Origin: CAVQBJ01 sp963819075
GTDB taxonomy: Bacteria; Actinomycetota; Thermoleophilia; Solirubrobacterales; Solirubrobacteraceae
DNA length: 64,000 nucleotides
Assembly (NCBI GenBank): GCA_963819075.1
Contig: CAWFUP010000008.1
Span: 62,001 to 126,000, forward strand
Direction of reading: 5' to 3'
This document shows, piece after piece, positions 59,658 to 64,000 of this stretch (position 1 is the stretch's first letter; every line of letters starts with the position of its first letter). The translations under genes and the position numbers were made by a program. The notes beneath the pieces were generated by a model. The model was not told the DNA's origin and made no database searches. It saw nothing but the letters and a program-made list of their open reading frames with translations.

Positions 59658-61649
59658 ATGTCAAGAGTTCGAGCCTGGCTACAGTCGCTTCGCGCCTTCC
59701 TGAGCGCCCTTGGCGAGGCGCTGCTCACCAACCCGCTGCTCACCGGCCTGGCCACGGCGGCGGCGCTGCTGCTCGTCCTGTTCTTCATCGGCCTGCGGCT
59801 CATCGCGCCGCACTCCCCGGGATCCCAGGTGAGCCTCACAACCGCCCAGACGCTGATCGCACACAACGGCGCCACCTCCGCGACGCTGCTCGACCAGGAC
59901 GCGCGGCTGGAGCTGCATACCCTGGCCGGGGCGCAGGTCTGGGCCACCTATCCGCACTCTGACTCGTTCACCGGCGAGCTGCTGGCCAGCCTGCAACACC
60001 ACGGCGTCAACACGACCGTCGACCCGCAGACCGGGCAGGCGACGCTGCGGATCGTCATCCAGTTCCTGCTCCCGATCCTCATCCTCGTCACCCTGTTCGC
60101 ATTCTTCATGACGCTCACGCGCAACCAGGGCGGCGCGTTCGCCGCGTTCTCGAAGTGGACCGGGCGCGGGTCGAAGCCAGGCGACGTCCACTTCACGTTC
60201 GCCGACGTGGCCGGCGCTCCGGAGGCCCTCGTTGAGCTCCGCGAGGTCTGCGACTACCTCGAGAACCCGGCGCGCTACGCGCGACTCGGCGCCCGCGCCC
60301 CGAAGGGCGTTCTGCTCACCGGCCCTCCCGGCACCGGCAAGACGCTGCTCGCCCGGGCGGTGGCCGGCGAGGCCGCGGCCAACTTCTTCTCGCTCGCCGG
60401 CTCGGAGTTCGTAGAGTCGCTCGTCGGGGTGGGTGCGGCGCGCGTGCGCGACCTGTTCCGCCAGGCCCGCGAGAACGCGCCGGCGATCATCTTCGTCGAC
60501 GAGCTCGACGGCGTCGGGCGCCAGCGCGGGTCCGGCCAGGGCCAGGGCCACGACGAGCGCGAGCAGACGCTCAACCAGATGCTCGTGGAGATGGACGGCT
60601 TCGGCGCCGAGGCCGGCGTCGTGGTGATGGCCGCCACGAACCGCCCGGACATCCTCGACAGCGCGCTGCTGCGTCCCGGACGCTTCGACCGCAACGTCGT
60701 CGTCGACGTGCCCGACGTCCACGGACGCGCCGAGATCCTGGCCCTGCACGCGTCGAAGACGCCGGTCTCCCCGGACGCCGATCTCATGCGCTTGGCCCAC
60801 CAGACGCCCGGGTTCACGGGCGCCGACCTCGCGAACATCATCAACGAGGCCGCGCTGCTGGCGGTGCGGGCCGGCAATGAGCTCATCGAGCAGCCCGAGC
60901 TCGAGGAGGCGGTGGACCGGGTCCTGTCCGGACCGGCCCGCAAGAGCCACATCCTCAGTCGCGACGAGGTGTGGCGGATCGCCATCCATGAGTCGGGCCA
61001 CGCGATCGTGGCGCACTCGATCGACAACGCGGCGGCCCTGCAGAAGGTCTCGGTGGTCGCGCGGGGGCGGGGTCGTGGCGGCGCAACGGTGTATGCGAGC
61101 GAGGACAAGACGATGCTCACGCACCTGGACCTCAGCCGGAACCTGGTCACCGCGATGGCCGGAGTCGCCGCCGAGGAGTACGTCTTCGGGATGCTCTCCA
61201 CCGGCGGCGACCGTGACCTCGAGGAGGCGACCAAGACCGCACACTCGATGGTGGCCGTGTACGGGATGAGCGAGGCGATCGGGCCGGTGGCGATCAGCGC
61301 CGCGCCGGAGGAGACCTTCATCTCGCAGGAGTCCACCCAGATGGGCCACGTGTCCGCGGGCACGCTCGAGCTCGTCGATCGCGAGACGACGCGGCTCGTG
61401 CGCGACGCCGAGGAGACCGCTCGGCGGATCATCGACGCCAACGCCGAGGTCCTCGACGGCCTGGCCAATGCGCTCGTCACCCAGGAGACGTTGAGCGGGC
61501 CGTCGCTCGAGGTTTACCTCGCCGCGGTCGAGCCTTGGGGCGAGGACCTCGTCCGCATTCGCGGCCGCCTGACCACGAAGGTGCAGTTGCGCAGCAACGG
61601 CAGCCGGCCCGAGGACGACACGGTGATCGACGGCTACACGGCGAGCTGA
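59658..61649 (+). CDS. ftsH: FtsH-family ATP-dependent zinc metalloprotease
   Basis: 663 residues from ATG 59658. Two N-terminal membrane helices (about 23-45 and 135-155) flank a short periplasmic domain. The AAA+ module has Walker A GPPGTGKT, Walker B IIFVDELD and the second region of homology (ATNRPDILDSALLRPGRFDR). The protease has HESGH with His444, Glu445 and His448, and Asp520 (STGGDRDLEEATK) as third zinc ligand. All catalytic residues are intact. It degrades membrane and short-lived proteins. Wording differs from housekeeping FtsH, so it may be a second copy; the genome would tell. Confidence 0.92.
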   Translation: MSRVRAWLQSLRAFLSALGEALLTNPLLTGLATAAALLLVLFFIGLRLIAPHSPGSQVSLTTAQTLIAHNGATSATLLDQDARLELHTLAGAQVWATYPHSDSFTGELLASLQHHGVNTTVDPQTGQATLRIVIQFLLPILILVTLFAFFMTLTRNQGGAFAAFSKWTGRGSKPGDVHFTFADVAGAPEALVELREVCDYLENPARYARLGARAPKGVLLTGPPGTGKTLLARAVAGEAAANFFSLAGSEFVESLVGVGAARVRDLFRQARENAPAIIFVDELDGVGRQRGSGQGQGHDEREQTLNQMLVEMDGFGAEAGVVVMAATNRPDILDSALLRPGRFDRNVVVDVPDVHGRAEILALHASKTPVSPDADLMRLAHQTPGFTGADLANIINEAALLAVRAGNELIEQPELEEAVDRVLSGPARKSHILSRDEVWRIAIHESGHAIVAHSIDNAAALQKVSVVARGRGRGGATVYASEDKTMLTHLDLSRNLVTAMAGVAAEEYVFGMLSTGGDRDLEEATKTAHSMVAVYGMSEAIGPVAISAAPEETFISQESTQMGHVSAGTLELVDRETTRLVRDAEETARRIIDANAEVLDGLANALVTQETLSGPSLEVYLAAVEPWGEDLVRIRGRLTTKVQLRSNGSRPEDDTVIDGYTAS

Positions 61650-61686
61650 GGCGCCACGCCGCCTCGATCGTCGGGTCCGCGCCGGC

Positions 61687-63099
61687 TCACGGCAGCGGCG
61701 GAGGCGGGCTGCCGTTCGGCTCGGTGGTCAGAAGCGGCAGGAAGGATCCGGCGGTGACCTTCTCCACGCTGACGGTCGTCGCGGGATTGTGGTTGCTGGG
61801 GTTGTTGTACGCACGCGGGAACAGCGCAACGCCACCGTCGTTGAGACCCCCGAGCAGAGCCTGTTGCAGCGCAGCGGTCTGGGTGGAGCGCGCCTTGGCG
61901 ATCGCCGCCTCGAGCAGTCCCACCGTCTCGAAGCCGAGGCCCGGGAAGGCACCGACCGGACGCCGGCCGAAGCGCTGCTGGTAATCCCGCTCGAAGGCCA
62001 TCGCCTCGGCGTTGATCCGCGCGAAGCCATAGGTGGGGAACGTCGCGCCATTCAGCGCGGAGCTACCCGGGCTGGCGAGCGTCAGCGGAGTGTCCAGCGG
62101 GGACGTACCGAAGAGGTACACCTGCCGCTCACCACCCGACCAAAGCCCGGCCGCGAGCTGGTCGAACTGGGGCGGCGGCAGGGCGGTGAACAGCGAGGCC
62201 GGGTTCGCGGCATGCACCGCGCCCACCACACGACGGACGTCGGCGCTCCCGAGGCTCGCCGGGACGGTGACCGACCCGACTATCGAGGTGCCCGCCGCCC
62301 TGAGCGCGGCGAGGACGTAGCCGGTCATCGTGCTTGCGAAGTTGCTCCCGGTCGCGTTGACGACGAACACGCGGCCAAACCCTTCCTTGCTCATGTAGTG
62401 CACCAGTCCGGCCGCCTCGTCACTGCCGCTCATGCCGATCGGCCAGTAGGTTCGAAGCCGCTGCGCAAGCGATGCGTCCGCGTCACAGGGCGCAAGCATG
62501 AGCGTGCCGTACGCCGAGGCTCCGACCGCGAGGCTCGTCTGCGAGTTCGCGTCGCACGGCAGCACGAGCACGGCATTGCTCCCGGCGCGGTGCAGGCGCT
62601 GCTGGACGGCGCCGGGCGAGAGCCCGTCGAGCGGCTCGGACACCAGCCGAACGGCCTGGTGGGCGACGCCGCCACGGGCGTTGAGGATGTCGAGCGCGGC
62701 GATGGCCCCCTGCCGGATCAGCTCGTTCTGCTGGCCGAACGGCCCGGTCGGCTCGTCGACGACCAGCGTCAGGGGACCGCCGCTCGCGGCGATCCTGCCC
62801 AGCGCGGGATGGACCGGGTTCGCGACGGCGGCAATTGCGGGCGACCCGGCGGGGTCCGCGGACGCAGAGCCTGAGCCGGTAGGCGGCGGCGCGCCCCCGG
62901 TGGCGCCCGCCGCCGGCCGCCCGGTCGCGGCGGCCGAGACGGCCGCCGTCGCCGCCGCCGTCGCTCGCGACCCGCGGCTCGCGACGGTGCCGGCGTGCCC
63001 GCCGCCCCCGCAGCTCGCCAGCGCGATCGCGGCGACCGCGGTGGCGGTGAGCCCGGCCGCGCGACGGCGGTGCCGCGCCTGAGGTTGACGAGCGTGCAT
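61687..63099 (-). CDS. Leu/Ile/Val-type ABC substrate-binding lipoprotein
   Basis: 470 residues; ATG 63099 is fixed by AAGGAGAT. A lipoprotein signal ends at LASC, followed by an Ala/Gly/Thr-rich linker of about 90 residues. The domain (GQQNELIRQGAIAALDILNA, NAVLVLPCDANSQTSLAVGA, AAGLVHYMSKEGFGRVFVVN) is a type I periplasmic-binding fold of the branched-chain amino acid/amide class. No permease or ATPase genes are adjacent, so it may serve a distant transporter or act as a sensor. It converges with ftsH. Confidence 0.82.
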   Translation of the reverse strand: MHARQPQARHRRRAAGLTATAVAAIALASCGGGGHAGTVASRGSRATAAATAAVSAAATGRPAAGATGGAPPPTGSGSASADPAGSPAIAAVANPVHPALGRIAASGGPLTLVVDEPTGPFGQQNELIRQGAIAALDILNARGGVAHQAVRLVSEPLDGLSPGAVQQRLHRAGSNAVLVLPCDANSQTSLAVGASAYGTLMLAPCDADASLAQRLRTYWPIGMSGSDEAAGLVHYMSKEGFGRVFVVNATGSNFASTMTGYVLAALRAAGTSIVGSVTVPASLGSADVRRVVGAVHAANPASLFTALPPPQFDQLAAGLWSGGERQVYLFGTSPLDTPLTLASPGSSALNGATFPTYGFARINAEAMAFERDYQQRFGRRPVGAFPGLGFETVGLLEAAIAKARSTQTAALQQALLGGLNDGGVALFPRAYNNPSNHNPATTVSVEKVTAGSFLPLLTTEPNGSPPPPLP

Positions 63100-63269
63100 G
63101 GACGATCTCCTTGCGGTCCGTGATGGCAGTGCATCTGTGAGCGACGGGCCGTGCTTTGTACAGCAAGCATGGCGCCCGGTGGTAACGGTCACCGACTTGT
63201 TCACCGGGCGGCAACAAAAAGTAAACAGGCGGCACCGGCCCGCCTGGACTCAGCCGCCGGCGGCAGCGC

Positions 63270-64000
63270 TCATCCGCTCATCGTGGCTGCGAGCGCCCCC
63301 CTGACCAGGCGCCCTCCGCCGTCGTAGCCGCTTGACAGCCGCACGCGCAACGTGCGCACTCGTCCCTGCTCCGTGACCGCAGCCACGAACCGCACGCGGC
63401 GATGCCCGGCGGCATTGAACGCCGACCCGGAGAATGCGACCACGCCGTGGGCGACGTCGACCCGGACCGCGGAGATGCTCGCCCGCCGCAGCCAGACTCC
63501 CGCGGTGAGGTCGCGGTAGGCGAGGCTCCCGTGCGGGGCGGCGACGCGCGCCTCGAGCGCAAAGGTGATCGGGCGGCGGCGGGGTCCACGCAGCGTGCCG
63601 CGCCCGGCGGCGCCGGTCACGCGCCGCCGCGAGATGCCGGGCGCCGTGGGGCCGCCCGGCGGGCGCCCGCCGCCCGGGGTGGGGGGCGCGCCGCTCGAGC
63701 CGGCTCCGGCCGCGCCCTGACCCGGGGAGGACCCGTTCGGGGCCCCCGTGGGGGAGGCGGCGCCCGTCTGGTAGGCGCCGATGTCGCAGCGCCCCGCGGG
63801 GCGGGCCGCGTAGCGCTGATCGACCGTGGGGCACTGGCCGGCGTCGCCGGCGTCGACGGCCGGACTGCCGGCGGCCAGCGCCTGGGTCAGGGTGGGCCCC
63901 CCGTTCCAGATCAGCTCACCCAACTGCGGGTTGACGTGGCCGAGCGCGCCCACCCCGCAACTCCCGTCGCCGTCGAGGCTGTCATCGGACGAGCTGGCGG
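63270..64000 (-). CDS. Choice-of-anchor Q surface protein, C-terminal part (5' end outside window)
   Basis: The frame is open to the right edge (DSLDGDGSCGVGALGHVN), so the N-terminus lies beyond it. The anchor Q signature AVDAGDAGQCPTVDQRYAAR with CDIGAYQTG is followed by a Gly/Pro-rich linker and a C-terminal beta domain (ITFALEARVAAPHGSLAYRD, VRTLRVRLSSGYDGGG). It belongs to the same beta-helix family as the proteins at 50811 and 56922 but has no HYR modules. It lies 170 bp upstream of the binding-lipoprotein gene, in the same direction. Confidence 0.75.
   Translation of the reverse strand, partial: ASSSDDSLDGDGSCGVGALGHVNPQLGELIWNGGPTLTQALAAGSPAVDAGDAGQCPTVDQRYAARPAGRCDIGAYQTGAASPTGAPNGSSPGQGAAGAGSSGAPPTPGGGRPPGGPTAPGISRRRVTGAAGRGTLRGPRRRPITFALEARVAAPHGSLAYRDLTAGVWLRRASISAVRVDVAHGVVAFSGSAFNAAGHRRVRFVAAVTEQGRVRTLRVRLSSGYDGGGRLVRGALAATMSG

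Noticed and set aside
1..64000. CRISPR arrays, rRNA genes, intact tRNA genes, prophage structural genes
   Set aside because: No regularly spaced repeats, rRNA-like blocks, complete cloverleaf or capsid/tail/terminase motifs were seen on either strand.

Overview
The window is high-GC DNA with short intergenic gaps, many GTG/TTG starts, GGAGG-type ribosome binding sites and many secreted Ig-like, HYR and choice-of-anchor Q proteins. This fits a soil actinobacterium. The secreted repertoire, the DUF1707-linked cyclase and the two-component style of the ABC genes suggest the Thermoleophilia/Solirubrobacterales side of the phylum, but that placement is inference from protein style only.

Layout. 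1-11.4 kb: aldo/keto reductase tail, membrane adenylate cyclase, secreted Ig-like protein, a fused GGDEF/HD-GYP protein with a decayed GGDEF remnant downstream, a secreted clan-A glycosidase, a membrane protein with a 57-bp internal tandem duplication, OsmC, a HhH-DUF1801 protein, a short mobile-looking hairpin element, a hotdog thioesterase, gene debris and a BNR-repeat sialidase-like protein. 11.5-12.4 kb: VapBC followed by a tRNA-3'-like fragment and terminator. 12.4-16 kb: a sugar ABC transporter (binding protein, ATPase, permease). 16-18.7 kb: divergent DHA2 exporter and XRE regulator. 18.8-21.7 kb: a secreted esterase whose 3' end runs into an IS3-family element. 21.7-29.6 kb: miscellaneous metabolic and secreted genes, a GMC oxidoreductase, an HPP membrane protein and a second copy of the hairpin element.

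29.6-37.1 kb is an arsenic island: arsR facing arsD-arsA-arsC, then arsM facing arsC2-metallophosphoesterase-aquaporin, then an R2-like di-metal oxidase. Arsenate would be reduced by the two ArsC proteins. Arsenite would be bound by ArsD/ArsA, methylated by ArsM or released through the aquaporin. No ArsB or Acr3 pump is present here. Two sites with a common motif, GTnATnGATATCnnTnGAT, lie upstream of the two divergent pairs and are probably ArsR operators.

37-50 kb: serine hydrolase, secreted proteins, a broken metallo-beta-lactamase-fold gene, a Tat-exported ferritin-like protein, VOC protein, a RES-Xre toxin-antitoxin pair, an aldo/keto reductase, an HxlR regulator facing a frameshifted carboxymuconolactone-decarboxylase gene across two matching palindromes, a HAF-repeat protein, a patatin, an HD protein and DedA.

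50.8-64 kb is mostly a cell-surface block on the minus strand. Two tandemly related beta-helix/HYR proteins flank a three-gene operon of secreted proteins. One member of that operon repeats the C-terminal domain of the larger beta-helix protein, and another looks like a two-Ig-domain chaperone/DUF916-like partner. A divergent ftsH, an amino-acid-type binding lipoprotein and the tail of a third choice-of-anchor Q protein complete the window. This block is the best candidate for an undescribed surface-assembly system.
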